Shown in pieces: positions 15,985 through 24,473 of a DNA stretch of 44,985 bases. The DNA is taken from positions 1 to 44,985 of the forward strand of contig CAISPW010000215.1 of NCBI GenBank assembly GCA_903887465.1, in the 5' to 3' direction. The notes under the pieces are model-generated. The model searched no databases and was not told the origin of the DNA. It saw nothing but the letters and a program-made list of their open reading frames with translations. This stretch comes from an uncultured Oscillochloris sp. (GTDB taxonomy: Bacteria; Chloroflexota; Chloroflexia; Chloroflexales; Chloroflexaceae). The position numbers and the translations under genes were made by a program. Position 1 is the stretch's first letter; each line of letters begins with the position of its first letter.

Positions 15985-17502
15985 TTAGCCTTGCCGTGCG
16001 TGCGACCAATTTCGATAGGGCAGAAGAGTAGTCATAGCTAGCACCAATACTGGCAAGAATCCATTCTTGATAAGATCGAAGATATCATTATCAAGATCTG
16101 AGGTGAGAACAATAATGCCTAGATTAATCAGCAGGGGGGCAATCAGCAAGCGGGGGTCTGAAGGATCGAGTGATGCGACGAAGCCCCGGATATACCTCAC
16201 CAGAAACCCCCACATAAGGAACGCAAATGGTACACCAACCGGGCCAAAATTGAGCATTGCTTCACCGGCTAGCCCGTAAACTTTCGATGATTGCTGCCTT
16301 ATAGGAATGTACGAACCCATACCATATTGAGCATCAGTACCCTCCTTCTCTTTGCCCGGTTGCCGTTCCATCATCGAGCGTGGGATGAGTATTGAGACGG
16401 CACTGAGATATGTTCTCCCCATAGCATACGTGTAATCACTCGTAGGTGATGTTATACGATAGAGAAGAAACGATTGGATATCACTACGTCCAAGGTCGCC
16501 AAGTAGAGTATTTTTTAAATTACGTCCTGTCGATTCTTCCAGCGCAACCCGGGACTCAGAACTGCTTAACGCTTGGACTGCATCGAGACCTACACCTTTG
16601 AAGAAGCCGTAGAAATACATAAAAACAATAAGATAACAGGTACCTATAAAAATAAGTTTTCTAGGTACAGGGCGAACCCAAAAATGAATTACTCCCATGG
16701 CCCAGAAAAGTGCCCACACAGTATTGCTACGACTACCGCGTAAGCCACCAAAAAGAATGCGCAACCCAAAGAATACAATTATGACAAAGATTATTATTGC
16801 CCAGGAACGCCCACGATTATGCGATCTTGCATAGACTGCGTAGGCAAAGATTGCAAGAACGGGGAAGCTTTCAGAGATCATAAAGATCCATCCCATCCCT
16901 TGCCCCCGATCTCCTAGCATACGTAAGTAGGTCGCGTTCGCGATATAGGCTTGAATTCCACCAGAATCCTTGTAGACTTGTATTTGTACAAGTACAGTGA
17001 TTAGCATTGCTATGAAGATAAACCGCCAGTATGATGTTAGGTTCAGTTTCCATAGCTTTGTAGCCGATTTCTGCATTGGTTTAGCCATAGCTTTGTAAGA
17101 CGCCCGATAAACGATCAACCCAAGTGCATTCAAAGCCGCCATCCATCCTAGCCATGGGCGCCAATCAGTGGGCCATGTGGTATCGGTATCGATGGTCCAG
17201 CAAGCCCAATAGATATGCAGCAACGGTGCGAGAAAGAAGAAGTACCATCCATATAAACCGAGGATACCCACAATATCAAAAGTGTCTACCTTACCACGCA
17301 ACCAATCAATGGCATCAACACCAGTTATGCATCCACAAAACAGTACAGGAACAATAAACCAATGCAGCATCTGATCCGATATGGCCGTAAATCCAAGTAC
17401 CAACAGCAGACAGATGTAGCAAGCTAGTAGCCAGTTGTTGGTAGGCATACGTGCATCACGTAAGACTCGAAGCGCTCTGTGGTTTGTTAATAGGTTTTGC
17501 AC
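15985..17502 (-). CDS. O-antigen/capsule repeat-unit polymerase (Wzy type)
   Basis: 505 residues and about a dozen hydrophobic segments, e.g. LLACYICLLLVLGF, YWRFIFIAMLITVLVQI, SWAIIIFVIIVFFGLRILFGGL, LIFIGTCYLIVFMYFYGFF and GPVGVPFAFLMWGFLVRYI. A long non-hydrophobic loop (about 315-410, containing RITSPTSDYTYAMGRTYLSAVS) sits between late segments, as in oligosaccharide repeat-unit polymerases. Wzy proteins join lipid-linked repeat units outside the membrane. The gene is visibly richer in A+T than its neighbours, common for Wzy genes. The start is a GTG at 17502 with a poor ribosome-binding sequence. Its place between wzx and glycosyltransferase genes supports the call. Confidence 0.85.
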   Translation of the reverse strand: MQNLLTNHRALRVLRDARMPTNNWLLACYICLLLVLGFTAISDQMLHWFIVPVLFCGCITGVDAIDWLRGKVDTFDIVGILGLYGWYFFFLAPLLHIYWACWTIDTDTTWPTDWRPWLGWMAALNALGLIVYRASYKAMAKPMQKSATKLWKLNLTSYWRFIFIAMLITVLVQIQVYKDSGGIQAYIANATYLRMLGDRGQGMGWIFMISESFPVLAIFAYAVYARSHNRGRSWAIIIFVIIVFFGLRILFGGLRGSRSNTVWALFWAMGVIHFWVRPVPRKLIFIGTCYLIVFMYFYGFFKGVGLDAVQALSSSESRVALEESTGRNLKNTLLGDLGRSDIQSFLLYRITSPTSDYTYAMGRTYLSAVSILIPRSMMERQPGKEKEGTDAQYGMGSYIPIRQQSSKVYGLAGEAMLNFGPVGVPFAFLMWGFLVRYIRGFVASLDPSDPRLLIAPLLINLGIIVLTSDLDNDIFDLIKNGFLPVLVLAMTTLLPYRNWSHARQG

Positions 17503-17737
17503 GGTTTTTGTAATTCCTAGTACTAGCGCGCACTGTGGACTCCGTCCTTGCGCAGATTGTGTACTATAGTCTTTCAGATAATGATTCTGGAAGGATTGGC
17601 ATGAAAGGCTCCGAGCAGCGCATCTGTATGCGGTGTGGGAACAACCTTCCAGATTCTTTATCTGAAGATCTATACCACCAACGGCATCTGGCAGCCAGGG
17701 TCGCCCATCGCTGCCGTACCAAACGCGGCATCAGGAA

Positions 17738-18892
17738 TCATGCAGATCTCGTTGTGGTACTATACAGTCTTGCGAGTTCATGTATCCCAACTCGGAGATT
17801 AAAAGGACTCTGTTCAATCATATGATAGGCTGTAGCCTGATTGATTTCTGAATTTTTGTGCTGACTATTTTTGATCGCGCAAATTTTCTCTGCCCAGATG
17901 GATGTTGGCTGTGAGAGCGCTAGGGGATGGAGCAGGTGACTTACAAGACGGGCTTCATCAGGGATGACATCAGAAAATACACAGGGACAACCTGCAGCCT
18001 GGGCTTCAATGAGGGCCAGACCTAAGCCTTCAATGAGCGAAGGCATTAGGAAGGTATCAACGGCTCCACGTAACAGTTGTGCGATATCGGATCGTTCTCC
18101 GGTGAAGATGACTCGATTTGTTAACCCTACCTCGGCGACCCTTTGCTCGATCTGTGAGCGCAGGTTGCCGTCGCCGATCAGCAGCAGGTGCATCAATGGC
18201 TCACGGCGAGCAATCTCAGCCGCAATGTCGAGCAGAAAGCTATGGTTCTTGACCTCGACAAAGCGTCCGACGTGTCCAATCACGAAGGCATCAGGAGGAA
18301 TATGGAGTTGGGCGCGGACTGAGACGGGATCGACTGCTTTGCGGAACGGAGCCATATCAATCCCGCAGTAGAGTACGTGCCAGCGGGAGTCTATCGTCCA
18401 TGCCGATCCGAACAGCGCCTCTGCCGCTTGCCGACTCACGGCGAGTCCAACCGTTGCATTGGCACGAATCTGCTGCTCCATCAACTCGAAGTAGAGGCGA
18501 CGGATGAGTTTTTGCCCCTGCTTAGGGCTCGTCGTGTGGCTGTGGGCAATGCGCACGGGCACTCCGGCTTGCCGCGCCAGACGCATCACGAATCCGCTGT
18601 AGTGATGGACGTGGCTGTGGACGACAGCGTAGGGTCCGTAGGTGTGCAGGATCTGGCGAAAACTCTGGGCATAGCGCCAGGGCTGCTCAGGATGAAGGCA
18701 TGGGATGATGCGACTACCGAGGGTGCGGATCTCTTCGTCATACGCGCATGGCTGATCGGTATGTACCAGGAAGTCGAAGTGGAACTGCGTGCGCTCGCTG
18801 TGGCGCAGCATGCCCATCAGCCATGTCTCAGTTCCACCACGGTTCATCCCACCCACGACGTGCAGAATTTTGATAGGCTCTGTGCCACGCAT
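17738..18892 (-). CDS. Glycosyltransferase family 4 (GT1-like)
   Basis: 384 residues. KILHVVGGMNRGGTETWLMGML at the N-terminus is typical of EpsF/CapM-like GT4 enzymes. Later motifs are VHSHVHHYSGFVMRLARQAGVPVRIAHSHT (split here by normal loops), VIGHVGRFVEVKNHSFLLDI, LLLIGDGNLR and the donor-site MPSLIEGLGLALIEAQAAGCPCVFSD. It probably adds a residue to the lipid-linked repeat unit. It starts six bases after the flippase stop with GGAG nine bases before the ATG. The preceding 235-base gap to the polymerase gene (17503-17737) holds no clear signal on the minus strand. Confidence 0.92.
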   Translation of the reverse strand: MRGTEPIKILHVVGGMNRGGTETWLMGMLRHSERTQFHFDFLVHTDQPCAYDEEIRTLGSRIIPCLHPEQPWRYAQSFRQILHTYGPYAVVHSHVHHYSGFVMRLARQAGVPVRIAHSHTTSPKQGQKLIRRLYFELMEQQIRANATVGLAVSRQAAEALFGSAWTIDSRWHVLYCGIDMAPFRKAVDPVSVRAQLHIPPDAFVIGHVGRFVEVKNHSFLLDIAAEIARREPLMHLLLIGDGNLRSQIEQRVAEVGLTNRVIFTGERSDIAQLLRGAVDTFLMPSLIEGLGLALIEAQAAGCPCVFSDVIPDEARLVSHLLHPLALSQPTSIWAEKICAIKNSQHKNSEINQATAYHMIEQSPFNLRVGIHELARLYSTTTRSA

Positions 18893-18898
18893 GCGCGT

Positions 18899-20257
18899 TT
18901 ACTCCTCAGTAGTCGTTGTCGCCAGAGGCCGATGCAGGGCATAGCCAACAATCAGTACACTGCCTACCGTCCGCACGATGACTGCGATGAGCAATACCAT
19001 GGCACCACCGACTAGGCCAAGCGTAGGGATCAGCCAGAGACAGCCGATCACTGTAACCATCACCACCACCACGAAGAGCACGAGCATTACCTTTAGGTGT
19101 CGCGTGGCGGTGATCGCGTCGCCAAGAAATGAAACGGGGTAGCTGAACAGGCTCACGAGCATTATCCAGAGGAGAAGATCGACGTGATCCGCATACGCCG
19201 CGCCGTAGATCACGGTCAGGATCTCGCGCCCGCCAAGTAGTGCCACCAGACAGCCAGCAAGGCCGAGCAGCGTACCTAGCGTGATGAGCTTGAGGAGCAG
19301 CCTACGAAAATTTGTATGTTCGCCGCTCGCGTAGTACCGGGCTAGTCGGGGCAGCGCCGAGACGCCCAGCGCCCCTATGACGGTCGTCCCTGCTACCTGA
19401 AGGTAGGCAATCGCCGCGAAGATGCCCAGCGCACGCTCGTCAAGGTAGTGTTCGAGGAAGTACCGTGGGATGCTGGAATTGAGTGATACCAACATCATGA
19501 CCGCGCCGAGCGGCAGCGCGAGCCACGCCAGACGTAGGAGTTTCTGTGGCTCCCAAGGAAGATCGCGTGCTTGCTTATCAGGTGCCTGTGCTTGAGGGAT
19601 GGGGGTACGATGTAGCATGAGGGAACCGCTACGGAGATCGTAGCCGACCAGTACTCCGGCCCAGACACAGACTAGCGCACCGATACCCCAGAGAAGATTG
19701 CCCGTCACGGCGATGGCGATGCTCAACATCACGAGTGAGAGCGTCCCTCGAATGATGAGTGATTTGGCGATGCGCTCCATGCGCTCGCGTTGCTGCAGAA
19801 GCCCATAGAATATGTCGCTGAACGACTCGCATGCCTTCGCTAACCCAAGGCCCAGGATGACAAGCCCGGTCGCCAGGGAGTAGCCAGAGATCAACACTAG
19901 CGCGATGATGATCAACAGGGCGAGGGCAGTCGTCATGAGCCGCAAGCGCAGGTAGTCACTAAAGGCGTACTCTGTCCGTGCGTCAGTCGCCTGGATCTCG
20001 CGGAGTTGTAGGTTGGTAAACATAAAAACTGGTGCCGTGACCGCTAACCCGAGCGCAAAGCGCCCGACCATTTCCGGCGATCCAAGCCTCGCTAGCGCGA
20101 TGAGCATACCCCACTGACACGCAGCGTAGATCACGTTACCCACAAACGTCCACGAGAAGTTGGCGCGTAAGGAGAGCGCTGTGACCTCGTTGTGCGCTGC
20201 CTGCAAAGGGATCGAGGGTTGTATCGAAGTGGCTTTGGGGTCAAGGTATTCAGGCAT
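18899..20257 (-). CDS. Oligosaccharide flippase (Wzx type)
   Basis: 452 residues with about 12-14 membrane segments evenly spread, e.g. FVGNVIYAACQWGMLIALARL at the start, VLILGLGLAKACESF, LLWGIGALVCVWAGVLVGY, LAWLALPLGAVMMLVSL, LVSLFSYPVSFLGDAI and the C-terminal VIVRTVGSVLIVGYAL. The N-terminal SPEMVGRFALGLAVTAPVF block is typical of polysaccharide exporters of the MOP/MATE superfamily. It should move undecaprenyl-PP-linked repeat units to the outer face of the membrane for the polymerase. GGGAAA lies about nine bases before the ATG. Confidence 0.9.
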   Translation of the reverse strand: MPEYLDPKATSIQPSIPLQAAHNEVTALSLRANFSWTFVGNVIYAACQWGMLIALARLGSPEMVGRFALGLAVTAPVFMFTNLQLREIQATDARTEYAFSDYLRLRLMTTALALLIIIALVLISGYSLATGLVILGLGLAKACESFSDIFYGLLQQRERMERIAKSLIIRGTLSLVMLSIAIAVTGNLLWGIGALVCVWAGVLVGYDLRSGSLMLHRTPIPQAQAPDKQARDLPWEPQKLLRLAWLALPLGAVMMLVSLNSSIPRYFLEHYLDERALGIFAAIAYLQVAGTTVIGALGVSALPRLARYYASGEHTNFRRLLLKLITLGTLLGLAGCLVALLGGREILTVIYGAAYADHVDLLLWIMLVSLFSYPVSFLGDAITATRHLKVMLVLFVVVVMVTVIGCLWLIPTLGLVGGAMVLLIAVIVRTVGSVLIVGYALHRPLATTTTEE

Positions 20258-20282
20258 ATGTGAATTTCCCGGAGAAGCCGTC

Positions 20283-21824
20283 TTACTCAGGTGCGAGAAT
20301 CTCCACCCGTGCGATCATGTTCCAGCGCAGTTGGTCGCTCCAACTGTTGGGGGTGATGTAGACGGTGTAGAGTGTCTCGCCGGTGCTGTTCTTGCCAAGC
20401 GGGCTGATCCGGCTGACCCGGCCAGTCAGCGCGATGTCGGGCAGTGCGTCGAAGCTGATTGTCGTCGCCGCGCCGGGTGCAACCTTCACGACGTTGAGGT
20501 CAGTCAGTTCGCTGGCCTCAAGTTGCCAGGCCGAGGTGTCGGCCAGTTGTATGGCCGGTCGGTCATTGCGCGGAATTTCACCCGGCGCTACATTGACTGC
20601 GGCAACCACGCCGTTCATCGGGGCAACGAGGGTGGCCTTCTCACTGTTGTGTTCGGCCTGCCGCACCTGAAGTTTGAGCTGCTCAACCGAGGCGGCAGCG
20701 AGATCCAGGTCAGTCTGCCGAGGGCCAGCAAGCAGTTCGTCGAGCCGCACTTGGGCTGCAGTGACCCCGGCCGCTGCTTGCTCAATCGCGCCGCTGTGCA
20801 TTTCCCGGTTGAGCTGATCGAGCCGGGCCGCCGCATCAGCCTCCTCAGCGCGCACACCCGCCAGGACATCGCTGGTTGCCCCTGCTAGCAATGCGTCAAG
20901 CCGGGCCTGGGCCGCACGTACGCTGGCCTCGGCGTCGGCGATGCCGCTGATCTCGTTCTTCTGCGCGACCTCGTAATCCACCTGGGCGCGCTGCAAGGCC
21001 AACTCGGCGTTGGCTACTTCGAGCCGACGCTGCTCAAGATCAGAAGCTAACGCCTCCACCTGGGGGTCATTCAAGGGTCGATCTTTGGCCATTCGCTGAT
21101 AGTTCCAGTAGGTCGTACTGTAGACCTGCTGGGCGGTGCGCAGTTGGTTGGCGACCTCTTCGATGAGCCGTCGTGCTTGCTCTTTAGCTGCCGAGAGGGT
21201 GTTGCGGCGCTCGCTAAGGCGCGTGCGAGCCTGATCACAGTCGGCTGTCGCCACCTGCACGTCGGTCTGCTTCGGCCCGGCTTCGAGAACCGCGCGGCGC
21301 GTACGGGCTAGGTTGAGCCGCGCTTGGGCCGCTGCCACGTCGGTCGGGCTGACGCTTTCGCGAGCCTGGCGCAACTGGGCCTGGGCCTGGGCCAGCACCG
21401 CTCGGGCCTGGCTAATCTCGCTGGAGGTGGCACCTTCGATCATCCGCTCGTACTGGGCCTGACCCTGGATCAGCGCGGCACGGGTTCGCTCCACTTCGAG
21501 ATCGAGGTCGCCGGTGTCGAGCCGGGCCAGCGGCGCGCCTTTCGTGACCGTAGCGCCCTCCTCGACCAGCACCTCGGCCACGCTCAGCCCTCCGGTTGGG
21601 AAATTAAGCTCGACCGAGCGCACTGGCACCACGCGCGCGTCGACGACGACCGCCTGGCGGGCCTGCGGCGCAGGCGCGGCCACGGCGATATTCGGCGATG
21701 GCGTGACTGATGCGCTGGGAGATGAGACCGCCGGAGCCGCGCCGCACCCGGCTACGCCAATGAGCAGTAGCCCAAGCAGTGGCACACGAGCGATGCCGAA
21801 GCGGGTAACGTCCTGTCTAAGCAT
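20283..21824 (-). CDS. HlyD-like membrane-fusion (adaptor) lipoprotein
   Basis: 513 residues. The ATG at 21824 (GGGAG upstream) gives a lipoprotein signal, VPLLGLLLIGVAGCGAAP, with the lipid-attachment Cys about residue 28; the longer frame to 21920 would bury it. Two half-lipoyl parts flank a long alpha-hairpin: AEVLVEEGATVTKGAPLARLDTGDLDLEV and ATLVAPMNGVVAAVNVAPGEI. The helical hairpin (about 110-370) contains repeated ARLDxLLAG-type units. Family members link an inner-membrane transporter to an outer channel, but no ABC or RND transporter gene is in this window and the organism group lacks a classic outer membrane. In this operon it may act in polysaccharide export. Confidence 0.88.
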   Translation of the reverse strand: MLRQDVTRFGIARVPLLGLLLIGVAGCGAAPAVSSPSASVTPSPNIAVAAPAPQARQAVVVDARVVPVRSVELNFPTGGLSVAEVLVEEGATVTKGAPLARLDTGDLDLEVERTRAALIQGQAQYERMIEGATSSEISQARAVLAQAQAQLRQARESVSPTDVAAAQARLNLARTRRAVLEAGPKQTDVQVATADCDQARTRLSERRNTLSAAKEQARRLIEEVANQLRTAQQVYSTTYWNYQRMAKDRPLNDPQVEALASDLEQRRLEVANAELALQRAQVDYEVAQKNEISGIADAEASVRAAQARLDALLAGATSDVLAGVRAEEADAAARLDQLNREMHSGAIEQAAAGVTAAQVRLDELLAGPRQTDLDLAAASVEQLKLQVRQAEHNSEKATLVAPMNGVVAAVNVAPGEIPRNDRPAIQLADTSAWQLEASELTDLNVVKVAPGAATTISFDALPDIALTGRVSRISPLGKNSTGETLYTVYITPNSWSDQLRWNMIARVEILAPE

Positions 21825-21885
21825 GGCTGACTCCCAAATCCCACGCTCTTGCGCGGGGCTTCTCGCGATCAAGCGTCTCGCTCCA

Positions 21886-23394
21886 CTAGCTTTCGGATGC
21901 GCGCTCCCCTGCTTCCGCAACGTGAGATCGGGGGCGGGTGAGGGTGATAATCTCCCTTGGCCTGCCGACCGCTCTGGCCCTGGCGGGCAGATCGTCGCCG
22001 ACTACGGAAGATTCGTCCTCGGCGCTATCCCGCAGGGCGGATCGCTGGGGCACGGGCGTAAAGGCGTAGCTGCTGCGGCTGCCCCGCGAATTACGAGCTT
22101 GATTGAGGACGGTGCCCAGGATGTGGGTTTGCGATGCCTGTAGGAACTGGTGTGTGTGGAGCAGCCCCTCGGCCTTGGTTACGCGGGCCTGCACGACCAG
22201 CAGAGTCGCGTCGCAGCCGCGTAGCAGCATGCTGGTGTCGATCATATCGAGGCACGCTGGGCTGTCGAAGATCAGCATGTCGGCGTGCTCTCGCAGCTCA
22301 GCGGTGAGCATGCGGATGCGCTCGGGTACGAATATGCGGGCCGGGTTGGGCGGCAGCGGGCCGCTGGGTAGCAGACTGAGGTGATCTTCGGCGGTGGGCA
22401 CGATATGATCGGCAGCGCGACCGTGGCCAATCTGCTGGAGCGCGGTGGATAGGCCAGTGAGATTCGGGCATTGAAACAGGGTGTGGAGCGCCGGACGGCG
22501 CAGGTTGGCGTCAATCAAAATTACCCGCAGACCGGTCTGGGCCAAGGCGATTGCCAGATTGGCAGCCGTGACGCTTTTGCCCTCACGTGGCTGGGCGCTG
22601 GTGACCACAAGCGTGCGCAGCGGGCGATCAGCCGAGGCAAACTCAATCTGCGCCCGGATCATCCGGTAGGCGTCGGCGTCGGCGCTCTCGGGCTTCTGCA
22701 AGGTGATCAGCGTGTTGGCGGGATTACGGCCCCTGAGCTTCGCGATCACCGCCAGGATTGGCATACCAGTAAGTACCGCGATGTCGCTGGCGCTGCGGAT
22801 CGATGTATCAAAATATTCAATGGCGAAGACCGCCCCAATCGCCAGCAGCGCGCCGATCAAACTGCCAAGTATGGCATTGCGCACTGGCCCCAAACCTGAC
22901 GGTTCCACTGGTGGGATGGCTGGCTCGATCACGCTCAGCCCGGATCGATCAGCGGCGTATGGATTCGCCAGCAGGCTCTGCTCCTGGAGCATAAAAGCTC
23001 CGACGATTGCGTTGGCTAAGTTCGCTGCACGCTGCGGATCAGGATCCTTGGCGCTGAGCTTTAAGATCGCGGTGTCTTTGACAAGCTCAACCTGCACCTG
23101 CTTATCGAGATCGACCGGATCAATCCCCACCTGGGCGGCGGCCGCCTCAAGCACCGGACGCTTTATCAGCAACTCTTTGTAGGTGATCGCCAGTTGCTGG
23201 CGGGTCGCCAGATCTTGGCTGGTGACCCCGTCACGCGAGGGCCGCCCAACGATGACAAGCAGGGTCGTCGCCGCCTGATACACCGGCTTCTGGAACTGGC
23301 TGATGAGGTAGGCACCGCCGCCACCGATGATCGCCAGCAGGGCGATCAGCCACCACCAGCGCAGCATTAGCCGGACAATTTGAGCGAGTTCCAT
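21886..23394 (-). CDS. Chain-length determinant/BY-kinase fusion (Wzz-Wzc type)
   Basis: 502 residues. N-terminal Wzz domain: first membrane segment WWWLIALLAIIGGGGAYLI (about 16-36), external loop, second segment near ILGSLIGALLAIGAVFAIEYF (about 175-195). Cytoplasmic kinase: Walker A in TSAQPREGKSVTAANLA (about 270), Walker A' in LRVILIDANLRRPAL, Walker B in ADMLIFDSPACLD. The C-terminal tail has only one tyrosine (RSSYAF) where many BY-kinases have several. Such proteins control chain length and assembly together with Wzy. The ATG at 23394 is chosen because the longer frame starts inside a hairpin repeat. No Wza or Wzb gene accompanies it. Confidence 0.93.
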   Translation of the reverse strand: MELAQIVRLMLRWWWLIALLAIIGGGGAYLISQFQKPVYQAATTLLVIVGRPSRDGVTSQDLATRQQLAITYKELLIKRPVLEAAAAQVGIDPVDLDKQVQVELVKDTAILKLSAKDPDPQRAANLANAIVGAFMLQEQSLLANPYAADRSGLSVIEPAIPPVEPSGLGPVRNAILGSLIGALLAIGAVFAIEYFDTSIRSASDIAVLTGMPILAVIAKLRGRNPANTLITLQKPESADADAYRMIRAQIEFASADRPLRTLVVTSAQPREGKSVTAANLAIALAQTGLRVILIDANLRRPALHTLFQCPNLTGLSTALQQIGHGRAADHIVPTAEDHLSLLPSGPLPPNPARIFVPERIRMLTAELREHADMLIFDSPACLDMIDTSMLLRGCDATLLVVQARVTKAEGLLHTHQFLQASQTHILGTVLNQARNSRGSRSSYAFTPVPQRSALRDSAEDESSVVGDDLPARARAVGRPREIITLTRPRSHVAEAGERASES

Positions 23395-23409
23395 AGTGTT
23401 GCCCCCGTA

Positions 23410-23482
23410 GTAGGAGCGAAGCATCGCCAGCGGATGGGTGTGTATGCTTTACACAGCTCATGTGGCGATGCTTCGCCCCTAC
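23410..23482. repeat. 20-bp-stem hairpin repeat between nusG-like and wzc-like genes
   Basis: GTAGGAGCGAAGCATCGCCA at 23410-23429 and its near-perfect inverted copy at 23463-23482 (one mismatch) enclose 33 bases. The right arm supplies the TAG stop codon of the antiterminator gene. The form GTAGGGGCGAAGCAT is like short dispersed hairpins known from cyanobacteria and Chloroflexota. In RNA it would form a large stem between the first two genes of the operon. Confidence 0.75.
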
Positions 23483-24120
23483 AATCCATAATGAATCTTC
23501 CTGCCCCTGCCGCGCGTCCGGCGTGGGCCGCGCCCGCCGGCCAATTCATCGACGTTCGCAACATGATCTCCGGTGAGCTTGGCGATCTCGCCGATGCCGA
23601 CCTCGATATTCTGCGTCTGGCCCAAAAATTCGATCAGCACGCGCACCCGCTCGCTGGGCTCCAGCGGCCCCAGGAAGACCGCGTCGAGCCCGCGCAGCGG
23701 CCCGCCAATGATCTCCACCACCTCGCCGGATGTGAAGCCGTGTTCGGCGATGCCGCCCTCGCGGTTGAGCGCCGCGACTCGCTCGTAGAGCGCGCGCACG
23801 ACCTCGCCGGGCACCGCGAGCGGCGCATCGCCGAAGGCTACCATGCGGTTCACGCCCGCAGTGGTGTTGATCCGGCTTAGGGCCGTGACGGTCAGATCGG
23901 CCTTGAGGAAGAGGTAGCGCGGGAAGAGCGGAACTTCCTCGACCGCGCCACGGAAATAGCGCCGCACCTCTGGCAGGAAAACGGTCAGGCCGAGCCACTG
24001 ACCGAGGTTCTGGGCGGCGTAGCGCTCCTTCAGCGGCTGGCAGTGGGCCACGTACCATTGCGCGCCCTCTGGGGAGTTGCGCTGCGCAGGTGGCGTAATA
24101 GGCGAGGCAGGGAGTGTCAT
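23479..24120 (-). CDS. NusG/RfaH-like transcription antiterminator
   Basis: 213 residues. The NusG N-terminal domain is clear: AQWYVAHCQPLKERYAAQNL at the start, VFLPEVRRYFRG, VPLFPRYLFLKADL and INTTAGVNRMVAFG (about residues 25-120). A KOW domain follows: FTSGEVVEIIGGPLRGLDAVFLG (about 145-167). A basic tail (GGRGPRRTRGRGRKIHYGL) ends it. As first gene of a 20-gene polysaccharide operon it most likely helps RNA polymerase read the whole operon, as RfaH and UpxY-type proteins do. The ATG at 24120 has GAGG seven bases upstream; a TTG one codon earlier is in frame. Its stop lies within a hairpin repeat. Confidence 0.92.
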   Translation of the reverse strand: MTLPASPITPPAQRNSPEGAQWYVAHCQPLKERYAAQNLGQWLGLTVFLPEVRRYFRGAVEEVPLFPRYLFLKADLTVTALSRINTTAGVNRMVAFGDAPLAVPGEVVRALYERVAALNREGGIAEHGFTSGEVVEIIGGPLRGLDAVFLGPLEPSERVRVLIEFLGQTQNIEVGIGEIAKLTGDHVANVDELAGGRGPRRTRGRGRKIHYGL

Positions 24121-24473
24121 CAAGGCACCTCATGTTGAGCAGTGTGCAACGCACGCGGCTCGATAGGTGTGTCCTGAAGCAAAAGGGGGTCGGTAGCCGA
24201 AGCTGCCGTACCTGTGGGCATGCTCCGCCACGGAGGCGATCAGCCTGGGTTTTGCGTGGGAAGCGTGCTACCCCAATAAGGGCATAGCATCTGAAATGCC
24301 GGTGAGGTGATGGGTGGGGTGACGGGTGAGGTGATGGGTGAGGTGGGGGCACTCAGACGGTGTCAGTTTGACGGGGACACCGGTACTGTGCTGAGTTATG
24401 GTACTCTGGCTGGAGCAGATGCTACGACAGACCGGAGCGATGGGGGGATAACGCTACGACAAACTCTATTTAT
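24121..24473 (-). promoter_or_regulatory. Long leader of the polysaccharide operon
   Basis: About 345 transcribed but untranslated bases lie between the promoter at 24474-24503 and the antiterminator gene. On the minus strand they contain a four-copy 12-bp repeat (24301-24348), an element GGGGTAGCACGCTT (24261-24274) that partly matches the enterobacterial ops element, a CTCCG/CGGAG hairpin, and a seven-bp hairpin with a TTCG loop (24190-24207) followed within a few bases by TTTT. A regulatory leader is likely, but no known riboswitch class is matched. Confidence 0.5.
24301..24348. repeat. 12-bp tandem repeat, four copies
   Basis: Four consecutive units: GGTGAGGTGATG, GGTGGGGTGACG, GGTGAGGTGATG, GGTGAGGTGGGG. 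Units 1 and 3 are identical and the others differ at two to three positions. It lies in the leader of the polysaccharide operon, about 180 bases before the first gene. Confidence 0.9.

Noticed and set aside
24160-24300. Possible cyclic-di-GMP (GEMM) riboswitch in the polysaccharide leader, suggested by CACGCAAAACC and CGGCAGC...GCTACCG
   Set aside because: The required paired GCAxAGxGCAAA-type half and tetraloop-receptor arrangement could not be found; only isolated pieces match.
24121-24352. Alternative frame giving PHPSPHPSPH-type protein upstream of the NusG-like gene
   Set aside because: It is only the translation of the 12-bp tandem repeat followed by an out-of-frame reading of the antiterminator gene.
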